Origin: Phycisphaeraceae bacterium
Lineage (GTDB): Bacteria; Planctomycetota; Phycisphaerae; Phycisphaerales; Phycisphaeraceae
Assembly: GCA_028284155.1 (NCBI GenBank)
Contig: JANQSF010000012.1
Coordinates: forward strand, 1 to 64,000
Length of the DNA: 64,000 bases
Direction: 5' to 3'
The notes beneath the pieces are model-generated. The model saw only the letters and a list, made by a program, of their open reading frames with translations. It made no database searches and was not told where the DNA came from. Positions 7,646 through 17,682 of this stretch are shown in pieces (the first letter of the stretch is position 1; the number at the start of each line of letters is the position of its first letter). Made by a program: the position numbers and the translations under genes.

Positions 7646-9697
7646 ATGCCCAGCTACACGACCGCCGACATCCGCAACATCACCCTCGTGGGCCACGGCG
7701 GATGCGGCAAGACTTCCCTGACCGAGGCCCTGCTCAAAGCCGCAGGCGCGATCCATCAAGTCGGCACGGTCGATAAGGGCACGACCGTCAGCGACTACAC
7801 CGACGAAGAGAAGGAAGCGGGCAGCAGTTTCTACAGCGCGGTGACGCACTGCGACTTCGAAGGCAAACACATCAACATCATCGACACGCCTGGCGGCGGC
7901 GACTTCACCGGCCAGGCGATTACCTCGCTGTACGCTGCGGACACCGCCGTGATCGTCGTCAACGCCACGGCAGGCATCGAGCCAAACACCCGCCGCATGT
8001 TCCAACGCGCCGCCCAAGGCGGACGCTGCCGGATGATCGTGATCAACAAGATCGACTCCGACAACATCGACCTGCCCGGACTGGTCGAAGCGATCCGCGA
8101 GTCGTTCGGGTCTGAATGTCTGCCGATCAATCTGCCCACCGGCGGCGGTTCCGGCGTGATCGACGTGTACGCCAAGGCCGAGGGCGATAGCGATTTCTCT
8201 TCGGTCGAAGAAGCACACACCGCCATCGTGGAACAGGTCGTCGAGATGGACGACAATCTGGTCGAGAAATACTTTGAGGAGGGCGAGATTGCGCCCGACG
8301 AGTTGCACGGGACATTCGAAAAGGCGCTGCGTGAAGGTCACCTGGTGCCGATCTGCTTCGCCGCGGCCAACGCCGGCGGATCGGGCACGGACTCGGTGGG
8401 CATCGACGCGTTGCTGAAAGTCATCGCCGACCTGGCCCCGAATCCCGGTGAGAGCAACCCGCGGCAATTCAGCGACGCCGATGGCGAGAACGAAGTCACC
8501 GCCGAGGCCGACCCGTCCAAACCCGCGATCGCGCACGGCTTCAAGGTCGTGATCGACCGGTTCGGCCGAATGGGCGTGCTCCGCGTTCACCAGGGCACGA
8601 TCAACAAAGACACGCCGCTCTACATCGGCGACGCGCGTAAGCCGGTCAAGCTAGGGCATCTCTATAAGGTTCAGGGCAAAGACCACAGCGAGGTCGATCA
8701 GGCCGTCGCCGGTGACATCTTCGCCGTATTGAAGGTCGACGACGTCGCGGTCAATGTCGTGCTGCACGAAGAAGACAACGGCCTGGTGAAGATGGTCGCC
8801 CCGCCGATTCCCGAGCCGATGTTCGGCAAGGCGATCACGGCCAAGAAGCGCGGCGAGGAAGGCAAGATTGGCGACGCGATCGCCAAACTCGAAGCCGAGG
8901 ACCCAACCTTCAAACGCGTGGTCGACCCGACCACCGGTGAGACCGTCATCTACGGCGTGGGTGAGCAGCACCTTCGACTCGTCATGGAGAAGATGAAGGC
9001 CAAGTACGGCGTCGAGGTTGACACTCACCCGCCCAAGATCGCGTACAAGGAAACGGTCACCAAGATGGCCGAGGGGCACCACCGCCACAAGAAACAGACC
9101 GGCGGGGCGGGCCAGTTCGGTGAGGTGTACTGCAAGGTCGAGCCGGCCGACCCGGGCCAGGGCCTCGACTTCGTGGACGAACTGGTCGGCGAGTCGATCC
9201 CCCGCAACTTCCTGCCCGCGATCCGTAAGGGCGTCGAGCAGGCCATGCAACAGGGGGCGTTGGCCGGTTGCCCCATGCAGGACGTCCGCATCCGCATCTA
9301 CGACGGCAAGCACCACCCGGTCGACTCGAAGGAAGTCGCCTTCGTGACGGCCGGCAAGCGCGCGTTCCTCGACGGGTTCCACAAGGCCAAGCCCGTCCTG
9401 CTCGAACCGATTGTCACACTGGAAGTGACCGTGCCGACCGGCAGCATGGGCGACATCAACAGCGATCTGTCCGGCAAGCGCGGCCGAGTGCAGGGCACGG
9501 ACATGCTGCCCGGCGACATGTGCGTGATCACCGCGCAAGTGCCGTTGGCCGAGGTGAGCAACTACCAGAGCCAGCTCAAGAGCGTCACGGCCGGCCAAGG
9601 CTCGTACACGATGGAGTTGAGCCACTACGAGGCCGTGCCGCCGAACGTGCAGCAGCAGATCGTGGCGCAGCACAAGCCGCGCGAAGAAGAGGACTAA
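7646..9697 (+). CDS. Elongation factor G-like GTPase (EF-G2 type)
   Basis: A translational GTPase with the full EF-G domain order in 683 residues. G1 is G-H-G-G-C-G-K-T-S (16-24), G3 is D-T-P-G-G-G-D-F (80-87) and G4 is N-K-I-D (134-137). Domains II to V follow, including V-T-K-M-A-E-G-H-H-R-H-K-K-Q-T-G-G-A-G-Q-F-G-E-V near the domain IV start. The P-loop form GHGGxGKT and the short length place it with the EF-G-like paralogues rather than canonical FusA, which has AHIDAGKTT. Such paralogues are often ribosome-associated with altered GTPase or recycling roles; its exact job is unknown. It stands alone, convergent with the next gene at a 4-base gap. Confidence 0.9.
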   Translation: MPSYTTADIRNITLVGHGGCGKTSLTEALLKAAGAIHQVGTVDKGTTVSDYTDEEKEAGSSFYSAVTHCDFEGKHINIIDTPGGGDFTGQAITSLYAADTAVIVVNATAGIEPNTRRMFQRAAQGGRCRMIVINKIDSDNIDLPGLVEAIRESFGSECLPINLPTGGGSGVIDVYAKAEGDSDFSSVEEAHTAIVEQVVEMDDNLVEKYFEEGEIAPDELHGTFEKALREGHLVPICFAAANAGGSGTDSVGIDALLKVIADLAPNPGESNPRQFSDADGENEVTAEADPSKPAIAHGFKVVIDRFGRMGVLRVHQGTINKDTPLYIGDARKPVKLGHLYKVQGKDHSEVDQAVAGDIFAVLKVDDVAVNVVLHEEDNGLVKMVAPPIPEPMFGKAITAKKRGEEGKIGDAIAKLEAEDPTFKRVVDPTTGETVIYGVGEQHLRLVMEKMKAKYGVEVDTHPPKIAYKETVTKMAEGHHRHKKQTGGAGQFGEVYCKVEPADPGQGLDFVDELVGESIPRNFLPAIRKGVEQAMQQGALAGCPMQDVRIRIYDGKHHPVDSKEVAFVTAGKRAFLDGFHKAKPVLLEPIVTLEVTVPTGSMGDINSDLSGKRGRVQGTDMLPGDMCVITAQVPLAEVSNYQSQLKSVTAGQGSYTMELSHYEAVPPNVQQQIVAQHKPREEED

Positions 9698-9701
9698 TCA
9701 C

Positions 9702-10418
9702 TTAATTCAACCGTCCCATCGAATCGATGCGGACTTTCCAGTCGCCCTCGTCATCGGCGTCGCGGTAGCGGTCGTCGTTCGGATCGGCTGCGTCGCCGTC
9801 GCTGACCTTTCGGCTGAAGTAGATGTGCGCGGCGTTTGCGGGTGCCTCGCGGACTTCTCCCGCCAGTGACCCGTCGCTTGTGAATCGTCCACCGATGTCG
9901 GGGCGGACCGGCACACTTGCATTACCGGGATCGTGTGGCCCGAACTTGACCACGTCATCGACACTATCACGCACGGGGAACAGCAACGCCACAACACGGG
10001 TGTTGTACCCGACGACGCGATAGGCGTAGGCGCTCGTGTCGTCCTGCGTGCCGAAGAATCCCTCAGCCACGGCGATGCCATCCGACGTCTCGTTGCGCGA
10101 GTTGGTGTAGTCTTCCGACCGAGGCGGGCCGGTGTGGCCCGGCTTTTCCCAGATCACCAAGTGGCGCAATCCGCGAATTCGGCCGTGCAACTCAACCGCG
10201 CCACTCTCTTCCATCGGTTGATTCGTCGTTGCGTCGATGTAGGCACGCTTCCAACGCAACTCGATATCGTTCAGCCCCATCGCGTGGTCCGGCGGCTCAC
10301 TCAAAGCGATCTCGACGGCCCGGTAACCCACCTCTGTAATCTTCAGGTCGCGGCTTTGGCCACAGCCGAGCAGGCCGGTCATGGCCAACACGAGAACGGT
10401 TGCAGTGACGGTGCGCAT
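9702..10418 (-). CDS. Putative lipoprotein of unknown function
   Basis: The N-terminus MRTVTATVLVLAMTGLLGC is a lipoprotein signal with lipobox L-L-G-C, so the mature protein of about 220 residues is probably lipid-anchored. I do not recognise the body. It has a short repeated-strand character and an acidic, Asp-rich segment near the C-terminus (D-P-N-D-D-R-Y-R-D-A-D-D-E-G-D). The start was chosen at the ATG following AGGTGA at 6-base spacing; a GTG three codons earlier is the longer alternative. It may be cotranscribed with nothing: the upstream MATE gene ends about 80 bases before it on the same strand. Confidence 0.7.
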   Translation of the reverse strand: MRTVTATVLVLAMTGLLGCGQSRDLKITEVGYRAVEIALSEPPDHAMGLNDIELRWKRAYIDATTNQPMEESGAVELHGRIRGLRHLVIWEKPGHTGPPRSEDYTNSRNETSDGIAVAEGFFGTQDDTSAYAYRVVGYNTRVVALLFPVRDSVDDVVKFGPHDPGNASVPVRPDIGGRFTSDGSLAGEVREAPANAAHIYFSRKVSDGDAADPNDDRYRDADDEGDWKVRIDSMGRLN

Positions 10419-10498
10419 GTTGTTCACCTATCGCGTAGCAGTGACGAATAGCCCTGACCCATCACAGGCAAGCTAACGCGTCGCCCACAACCGGTCAA

Positions 10499-11989
10499 TC
10501 ACACCGCCGCCTTTGCCCAACGCCCGCGTGAAAACTGCACCCAGAACGCGCAACCGCGCACGATCAACTCGCCGCACAGAGCGAACCACACACCATTCAG
10601 CCCATAGCCGAGATGCCAGCCGATCAAGTACACGGCGGGCAAGCGGATCAACCAAGTCGAGATGCCCGACACGATCATCGTGGATCGCGTCGCGCCGGCC
10701 CCTCGCATGGCGTTGGACAGCACCATCGCCGTAGCGAAAAAGACCTGCACGGGTGCACAGATGCGAAGCAGGTCGGGCGCACTGGCCAGCAGCGACGGCT
10801 CGTCCGTGACCAGCCGGGTCAGTTGTTCGGGGATGAACCAGAACAACAGACCCATCACGCCCATCATGGTCGCCGCGATCAGCCAGCAATAGCCCGCCGC
10901 GCGCTTGGCGCGTTCGGCGTCGCCGAGCCCGAGGTACTGCCCCATCAACGTCGACGCGGCGATGCCCAACGCAAAACCGGGCAGGTAGCTGATCGCCTCG
11001 AGCCGCACGCCGATGACGTGCGCCGCCAGCGCGCCGGCCCCCTCGGCCGACTGGCCGATTCGGCCGACGATCATCACGACGATGAAGTTGCCCGCCCAGA
11101 ACGTCGAGGCCTCCAGCAGGTTGGGCGCGCCGACCCGGATGATGCGCTGCATCGTGTGCCAGTGCGGGCGCAGCCTGATGAATCGAAGCCGCATGCCCGA
11201 CCGGCTGCGCAACAGCACAATGATCGTCAGCACCGCGCCAACCAGCCACGCGATGGCTGTACCCGTCGCAATCCCGCGCACGCCGTGCCCGCCAAACGGC
11301 TCCGGCCCGTAGACGAGCATCAAGCTGAGCAGCATGTTGACGATGTTGACAATCATCAACACGACAAACGGCGACCGCGTATCACCCGCCGCGCGCAGAC
11401 AGGCTGAGCCGACGAACAGGATGCCGCTGAACGGCGCAGCCAGGCAAACGACCCGCAGGTAGATAGTTGAAAAGTCGAGGGACAAGCCCTGCACGCCCAT
11501 GAAGGCCGACACCGGCCGGGCGGCGAAGTACATGCCACCGCCGATGATCGCACCGGTCACGACCGCCATGATCAATGCCTGCCCCAGCGCCGCGTTAGCG
11601 ACGCGTTTGTGCCGCCCGCCGATCGCGCGCGCAATGATGGCCGTCGCGCCCACGCCGACCGAGATCTGAATGAGCGAGACGCCCCAACCGACGTAAGCGC
11701 CGACCGACATCGCCTCCATGGCCGACACCTTGTTCGGCTCCATTCGGCCGGCCAACACCGTGTCCACAAACCCCACCATAAAGTTGAGCAACTGCTCAAG
11801 GAAAGGCCAGACCGACAGCGTCAGCACCTGCATCCAGAGCGTTCGCTGCCCGAGCAATCCGGGCAGTTGCCGTTCACTTGGCGCGATCGCCGCAACCTTT
11901 TCCAGTGACGGAGTCGGTATCGGCGCTAGACCTTCATCCGGCAGCGCATCCAGCGTGTTCGCTTCGACCTGTGCCGATGATCGATCCAT
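10499..11989 (-). CDS. MATE family efflux transporter
   Basis: An integral membrane exporter with about 12 hydrophobic segments in 496 residues, arranged as two similar halves. The first half begins W-P-F-L-E-Q-L-L-N-F-M-V-G-F-V-D-T-V-L-A-G, the characteristic MATE TM1-TM2 signature; the second begins near R-I-I-R-V-G-A-P-N-L-L-E-A. MATE proteins use Na+ or H+ gradients to expel cationic compounds; the substrate here is unknown. The frame is open for 33 codons further upstream, but the chosen ATG gives an N-terminal cytoplasmic extension of about 60 residues that is already longer than usual. Confidence 0.92.
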   Translation of the reverse strand: MDRSSAQVEANTLDALPDEGLAPIPTPSLEKVAAIAPSERQLPGLLGQRTLWMQVLTLSVWPFLEQLLNFMVGFVDTVLAGRMEPNKVSAMEAMSVGAYVGWGVSLIQISVGVGATAIIARAIGGRHKRVANAALGQALIMAVVTGAIIGGGMYFAARPVSAFMGVQGLSLDFSTIYLRVVCLAAPFSGILFVGSACLRAAGDTRSPFVVLMIVNIVNMLLSLMLVYGPEPFGGHGVRGIATGTAIAWLVGAVLTIIVLLRSRSGMRLRFIRLRPHWHTMQRIIRVGAPNLLEASTFWAGNFIVVMIVGRIGQSAEGAGALAAHVIGVRLEAISYLPGFALGIAASTLMGQYLGLGDAERAKRAAGYCWLIAATMMGVMGLLFWFIPEQLTRLVTDEPSLLASAPDLLRICAPVQVFFATAMVLSNAMRGAGATRSTMIVSGISTWLIRLPAVYLIGWHLGYGLNGVWFALCGELIVRGCAFWVQFSRGRWAKAAV

Positions 11990-12166
11990 AAGAAACACCA
12001 AGTCGGATAGACCGACACATCCGCCGCCACACGCTTTGATTCCGATTGCGGGCCCGGGGTCGCAAGCGGGCATGATAGCCGGTCGCATGCGCCGAATCCG
12101 CCAGAACCTCCAGACTCACCGACAACAGACCCGTCGCTACAATGTCGGCCGATCGCGAGTGGCCAC

Positions 12167-13060
12167 ATGCCCGATTCACCCGACCATTTCAGACTCGGCC
12201 TCTGCCAACACGCCTGCGTCGATGACCCCGCCGCCAACATCGCCACGGCGATTGACCAGATTCAAGCGGCGGCCGACGCCAAGTGCGACTTGGCGGTGAC
12301 GCAGGAATTGTTCACGACGCGCTACTTTCCACAACGCGAAGACGAGCAGTTCTTTGAGCTGGCTGAACCGATCCCGGGCCCGACGACACAACAGCTTTGC
12401 GACGTCGCCTCGCAATGCGGCTTGGCCATCGCCGCGTCGATCTTCGAACAACGCGCACTGGGCGTCTATCACAACACCACCGTCGTGATCGACCAAGCCG
12501 GCACCATCGTCGGCCGATACCGCAAGATGCACATCCCGGACGACCCCGGGTTTTACGAAAAGTACTACTTCACACCCGGCGACCACGACGCTAACGCCCC
12601 CGGCTGGCGAACGTTCGACCTGGTCGGCGCAAGAGTCGGCACGCTTATCTGCTGGGACCAATGGTATCCCGAAGCGGCAAGACTCACCGCGCTGCGCGGC
12701 GCGCACATCCTGCTCTACCCCACCGCCATCGGCTGGATTCCAGACGACCCGGCGGAGGTGTGCGAAGAACAACGTGACGCGTGGCAGACGATCCAGCGCA
12801 GCCACGCGATCGCCAACGGCGTGTACGTCGCGGCCGTCAACCGCGTCGGTGTCGAGGGTGACATCACGTTTTACGGGTCGAGTTTCGTCGCCGCGCCGTC
12901 CGGCAAGGTCATCGCGCAGGCTGGCGAGTCGGACGCGCAACTGATCGTGGCCGACTGCGACCTTGCCGCCATCGACCCGCAACGCCGGGCCTGGCCATTC
13001 CTGCGCGACCGACGCGTCGACGCCTACCGCGACCTGACCCGGCGGTACGTCGATGGCTGA
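12167..13060 (+). CDS. aguB: N-carbamoylputrescine amidase
   Basis: A nitrilase-superfamily hydrolase that converts N-carbamoylputrescine to putrescine, CO2 and ammonia. The catalytic triad is readable: Glu47 in T-Q-E-L-F, Lys120 in Y-R-K-M-H-I-P-D-D, and Cys162 in L-I-C-W-D-Q-W-Y-P-E-A-A-R. The last motif and P-G-F-Y-E-K-Y-Y-F-T-P-G-D are specific for the amidase of the agmatine pathway. The 297-residue length is normal. It overlaps the start of the agmatine deiminase gene by 8 bases, so the two are translationally coupled and together turn agmatine into putrescine. Confidence 0.96.
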   Translation: MPDSPDHFRLGLCQHACVDDPAANIATAIDQIQAAADAKCDLAVTQELFTTRYFPQREDEQFFELAEPIPGPTTQQLCDVASQCGLAIAASIFEQRALGVYHNTTVVIDQAGTIVGRYRKMHIPDDPGFYEKYYFTPGDHDANAPGWRTFDLVGARVGTLICWDQWYPEAARLTALRGAHILLYPTAIGWIPDDPAEVCEEQRDAWQTIQRSHAIANGVYVAAVNRVGVEGDITFYGSSFVAAPSGKVIAQAGESDAQLIVADCDLAAIDPQRRAWPFLRDRRVDAYRDLTRRYVDG

Positions 13061-14075
13061 GCCAACCCAAACCGCCTGCGAACTCGGCTACCACATGCCG
13101 GCCGAGTTCGAGTCGACCGACGCCGTCTGGTTCACCCGACCACACAACAAGTCCACCTGGCCCGGCTGCCTCGACGACGCGCAACGTCAGTTCGACCACC
13201 TGATCCATCAGGTCGAGCGATTCACTCGCGCTCAAGTGATCGGCCGAGACCACGATTGGCTCACCAACGACAGTTGGATCCGCGATTACGGCCCAATCTT
13301 CGTTCGAGCCGCTCGCGGCTTAGCGCGATCCCAGGGCGGCTTAGCGCTCCACGACTTCACCTTCAACTGCTGGGGCAACAAGTACGACGACTTCGAACAC
13401 GACGACGTGATCCCGCAACACGTCGCTCGTCACCTTGACGTGCCAATCTGGCAACACGACTTCGTCCTCGAAGGCGGCGCGATCGACGTGAACGGGCAGG
13501 GCACGGTCATGACAACCGAGCAATGCCTGCTCAACCCCAACCGCAACCCGCACCTGTCGCGCGAACAGATCGAGCAACAACTGCACGACGCGCTCGGCAC
13601 ACGACACGTGGTCTGGCTGCCCGGCGGCATCGCGGGCGACGACACCGACGGCCACATCGACGACGTCGCGCGGTTCGTCTCGCCCAGCCAGGTCGTCGCC
13701 ATCCGCGCCGCCGCGTCGCACCCCGACCATGAATTACTCGAACGCAACTGGGTCGCCCTGCAACGCGCCACCGAACAGGACGGCCAACCGCTCGACGTAA
13801 CCGCCCTGCCCGTGCCCGCGCCGATTTACTACGACTACCCGGCCGACGAGTACGGCCCCGGCGGTCGGCGGCAACTGCCCGCCAGCTACGCGAACTTCCT
13901 GATCGCCAACGGCGGCGTGCTCGTCCCGACGTTCGGCCAGCCGGCCGACGAGGTCGCCCTGCAAACGCTGCGCGACCTGCTGCCTGGCCGCGAGGTCGTC
14001 GGCGTCCCGTGCGACAAACTGGTCGTCGGTCTCGGCGCGATCCACTGCATGAGCATGCAACAACCCAGCGTTTGA
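13053..14075 (+). CDS. aguA: Agmatine deiminase with repeat-derived in-frame insertion
   Basis: A guanidino-group deiminase that makes N-carbamoylputrescine from agmatine, the substrate of the preceding gene product. Conserved positions are visible: M-P-A-E-F-E...V-W-F-T-R-P-H-N near the start, R-D-Y-G-P-I-F-V (77-84), E-G-G-A-I-D-V-N-G, D-T-D-G-H-I-D-D-V-A-R-F, and the nucleophile Cys in G-A-I-H-C-M-S-M-Q-Q-P at the C-terminus. Residues about 86-98 (AARGLARSQGGLA) sit between the R-D-Y-G-P-I-F-V strand and the L-H-D-F-x-F-N-x-W-G-N-K-Y strand and are encoded by two tandem copies of the window's dispersed palindromic repeat. The frame is kept and catalytic residues are intact. No arginine decarboxylase gene is in the window. 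Confidence 0.95.
   Translation: MAEPTQTACELGYHMPAEFESTDAVWFTRPHNKSTWPGCLDDAQRQFDHLIHQVERFTRAQVIGRDHDWLTNDSWIRDYGPIFVRAARGLARSQGGLALHDFTFNCWGNKYDDFEHDDVIPQHVARHLDVPIWQHDFVLEGGAIDVNGQGTVMTTEQCLLNPNRNPHLSREQIEQQLHDALGTRHVVWLPGGIAGDDTDGHIDDVARFVSPSQVVAIRAAASHPDHELLERNWVALQRATEQDGQPLDVTALPVPAPIYYDYPADEYGPGGRRQLPASYANFLIANGGVLVPTFGQPADEVALQTLRDLLPGREVVGVPCDKLVVGLGAIHCMSMQQPSV
13308..13350. repeat. Two dispersed-repeat copies inside aguA
   Basis: GCCGCTCGCGGCTTAGCGC (one mismatch to the intergenic consensus) is followed after 9 bases by GCGGCTTAGCGCTCC, which matches the right half of the copy at 25956. This is the only place in the window where this repeat family lies within a gene. Confidence 0.85.
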
Positions 14076-14083
14076 GCTAACCC

Positions 14084-14102
14084 GCCGCTTGCGGCTTAGC
14101 GC
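14084..14102. repeat. Dispersed palindromic repeat in the aguA/enolase convergent gap
   Basis: GCCGCTTGCGGCTTAGCGC occupies most of the 34-base gap between two convergent stop codons. It may serve as a weak bidirectional terminator, though no U-tract follows. Confidence 0.8.
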
Positions 14103-14109
14103 AACGCAA

Positions 14110-15393
14110 TTATCGTCGCGGCCAGCCTACCACCGGCCAATCTGTCTCCCGCTCGATCTCCAACAACCTGTTGTACTTGGCCAGTCGTTCGGATTGTGTG
14201 ATCGACCCAATCTTGATCTGATCGCCCCCGAAGCCCACGGCCAGATCGGCCAACCAGTTGTCCTCCGTCTCGCCGCTGCGCGCGCTGACGGTCACCTGCC
14301 AGCCCGCGTCGCGCGCCAGTTTCAAAGCCGCGGCCGACTCCGTCAGTGTGCCGATCTGGTTGACCTTCAACAACAGGGCGTCGGCTGCGCCGGTGTCGAT
14401 CGCGCGTTCGATGCGGGCCGGGTTCGTACACAACAGGTCGTCGCCGAGCGTCAGGGCATGATCGGACAGTGTGTCACGCAGCGAAGGCCAGTGTTCCCAA
14501 TCATCCTCTGCCAACCCGTCCTCAACACTGACGATCGGCCAACGTGCAACCCACGCACCCAACCGTTCGATCATCGATTCACTGTCGAGCGTCTCACCGT
14601 CCAGGGTGTAGACGCCGTCGCGATAGAAATGACTCGAAGCGATGTCGAGCGCGATCGCCACGTTGCGCCCCGGCTCATAACCCGCCCGCGTCATCGCCTC
14701 GACGGCCAGGTCGATCATCGCTTCGCAACCATCCACCGGTGGCGCGAGTCCTCCCTCGTCGGCGGTTAATGGCGGCGAACCGAATCGCTCGGCACACAGT
14801 TCGGCCGCGTGCTGGTATACCGACCAGACGGTGGCCAATGACTCGTCGATACTCGCAGCGCTGCCGGGCACGAGCAGCACGTCCTGGATTGCAACGCCGC
14901 CGCCGTCCGTGCCGCCGGCGTGCTTGTTGCCGCTGAACAGGTTGACGGTCAAACGCGGGAGCGTCTGTGTGCTCGATCCAGCCAAGCGGGCGAAATGCGC
15001 GTACAACGTCTCACCCGTCTCGGCCGCGACAGCCCGCGCAAACGCGATCGACACAGCCAACATCGCGTTGGCCCCCAAGTTTCGCTTGTTGTCTGTTCCA
15101 TCGAGGTCGATCAACCTCTGGTCCAGGTCGCCCTGCGTATCGAATGATCGGCCGCATACCGCATCGCTGATCGCATTGAGGATGTTCATGACGGCTTTGC
15201 GACACCCCAGGCCGCGGTAGCGCCGGCGATCGCCGTCGCGCAGTTCGAGCGCCTCGGCCGCACCGGTCGACGCGCCGCTGGGTACCGACGCCTCGCCAGC
15301 CACCCCGCTGTCGAGCACGCAGCCGGCTTTCACCGTCGGGCGACCTCGACTGTCCAATACTTCGATGGCAGTCAGTTGTTTGATAGTCGGCAT
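14110..15393 (-). CDS. Divergent enolase with altered active-site residues
   Basis: The 427-residue protein is full-length enolase-like: S-G-A-S-T-G at 39-44, A-D-E-G-G-L at 211-216, metal ligands Asp250, Glu291 and Asp318, Lys343 in L-L-K-V-N-Q-I-G-T-L and Lys394 in D-Q-I-K-I-G-S. It departs from bacterial enolases at key points. The substrate His of S-H-R-S-G-E-T-E-D is Ala371, the Glu of Q-E-F-M is Asp171, and D-x-A-S-S-E-F-Y has His for Glu. A G-G-T-D-G-G-G segment replaces the usual H-A-D-N-N-V-D loop. So it may not be the glycolytic enzyme. It follows the kinase gene by 17 bases with an AGGGTG ribosome site and is the last gene of the ABC-transporter operon. Confidence 0.88.
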   Translation of the reverse strand: MPTIKQLTAIEVLDSRGRPTVKAGCVLDSGVAGEASVPSGASTGAAEALELRDGDRRRYRGLGCRKAVMNILNAISDAVCGRSFDTQGDLDQRLIDLDGTDNKRNLGANAMLAVSIAFARAVAAETGETLYAHFARLAGSSTQTLPRLTVNLFSGNKHAGGTDGGGVAIQDVLLVPGSAASIDESLATVWSVYQHAAELCAERFGSPPLTADEGGLAPPVDGCEAMIDLAVEAMTRAGYEPGRNVAIALDIASSHFYRDGVYTLDGETLDSESMIERLGAWVARWPIVSVEDGLAEDDWEHWPSLRDTLSDHALTLGDDLLCTNPARIERAIDTGAADALLLKVNQIGTLTESAAALKLARDAGWQVTVSARSGETEDNWLADLAVGFGGDQIKIGSITQSERLAKYNRLLEIERETDWPVVGWPRR

Positions 15394-15410
15394 CGACCCA
15401 CCCTATCTTG

Positions 15411-16433
15411 TTAACGGTTTGACACACAACCCTCGAGCAGGTCGTTGATTTGCACGATGTCACAGCTCATCAATCCCACGACGACGTCGCGCTGTTGAGC
15501 GCGTTCTTGGTCGTCGAGGTATTCCAACTGCGACCGTCCGGCGACTCGAGCAAGCATGCAACTGAGCGTGTGACGCACCGCCATCGGCTCGATGTCGTTC
15601 GTGAACTCGCCGTCGCCCAGGCCCTCACAGTAAACCTGCCAGAAGCCGCTCGCCGCCCGCGTGAACGCGTCTCGGCAATCGTGTAAATGCCGCGCCTTGC
15701 TCAACAGGTGCGTCATGGCGAACCCAACGTCAAAAGCCGGGTCGCCGAAGTGGATGACCTCGTAATCCAACAAGACCAGCCGACCGGTGTGCACGAGCAC
15801 GTTCTTGGGTGAGTAGTCGCCGTGCACGAGCGTCAAACGCCTACCACGCGTGTCGTTGATCAGGTCGTGCAGGAAGCCGCGTGCGTCGGGGCACTGCTCG
15901 GCCGTGTACGCGTAGTAGGGCTCGAGCCGCAACGACTCGAAGAACGACCGGTCGCCGAACGCCTGAGCGACGGCTTTGCGTTGCTCGGCCGCGTCGCGAT
16001 GGATCGTCGCCAACAGGCGGGCGAACTGTTCCACGTGAACCGCCTCGACACGGCCCGCAAGCAGCAACGTCTTCCAGTTGTCGTGCGGATTAGGGACGGC
16101 CGACATAGCCAACAGGTGGTGTTCGAAGTCTTCAAACACGAATCGCGGCACGTTGTCGGGTACGAGTCGTTCGAGCCAGCGCAACCCTTCGGCCTCGCGA
16201 TGCACGCGCGCCGGATCGCTGAACCAATCGACCCGCACGCGCAGTTTGGCTAGCGCCTGCTTGACCACCCAACGCTCACCGGTCGCGGGGCGAACGGCCA
16301 ACACGGTTCGGTTCGACACACCGCCGGCCAGCGGCGTCGCTTCAATCGTTTCGTCACGGGCGATACGACCCGTCGCGCGGAGATAGTCGCGCAACGCGTT
16401 CGGGCGTTCGATATCCAAAGGGGAGTCAGACAC
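15411..16433 (-). CDS. APH/choline-kinase-fold phosphotransferase
   Basis: About 340 residues with the aminoglycoside phosphotransferase family signature: the catalytic loop H-G-D-Y-S-P-K-N and the metal motif L-L-D-Y-E-V-I-H-F-G-D-P-A-F-D-V-G. A typical N-lobe with G-G-V-S-N-R-T and an R-W-V-V-K-Q lysine precedes these. Members phosphorylate hydroxyls of small molecules (aminoglycosides, choline, homoserine, methylthioribose, fructosamines); the substrate cannot be read here. Start codons at 16439 (TTG, overlapping the preceding stop) and 16433 (GTG) are both possible. Coupling to the ABC ATPase upstream and the enolase downstream suggests it acts on the imported compound or a derivative, which is inference. 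Confidence 0.85.
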   Translation of the reverse strand: MSDSPLDIERPNALRDYLRATGRIARDETIEATPLAGGVSNRTVLAVRPATGERWVVKQALAKLRVRVDWFSDPARVHREAEGLRWLERLVPDNVPRFVFEDFEHHLLAMSAVPNPHDNWKTLLLAGRVEAVHVEQFARLLATIHRDAAEQRKAVAQAFGDRSFFESLRLEPYYAYTAEQCPDARGFLHDLINDTRGRRLTLVHGDYSPKNVLVHTGRLVLLDYEVIHFGDPAFDVGFAMTHLLSKARHLHDCRDAFTRAASGFWQVYCEGLGDGEFTNDIEPMAVRHTLSCMLARVAGRSQLEYLDDQERAQQRDVVVGLMSCDIVQINDLLEGCVSNR

Positions 16434-16435
16434 GA

Positions 16436-17629
<1,194 letters not shown>

Positions 17630-17682
17630 CGCGAGAGTCTCTTCTTGTGCGGAACAGCGCCAGGGCGCAAGCGGCGTGATGG

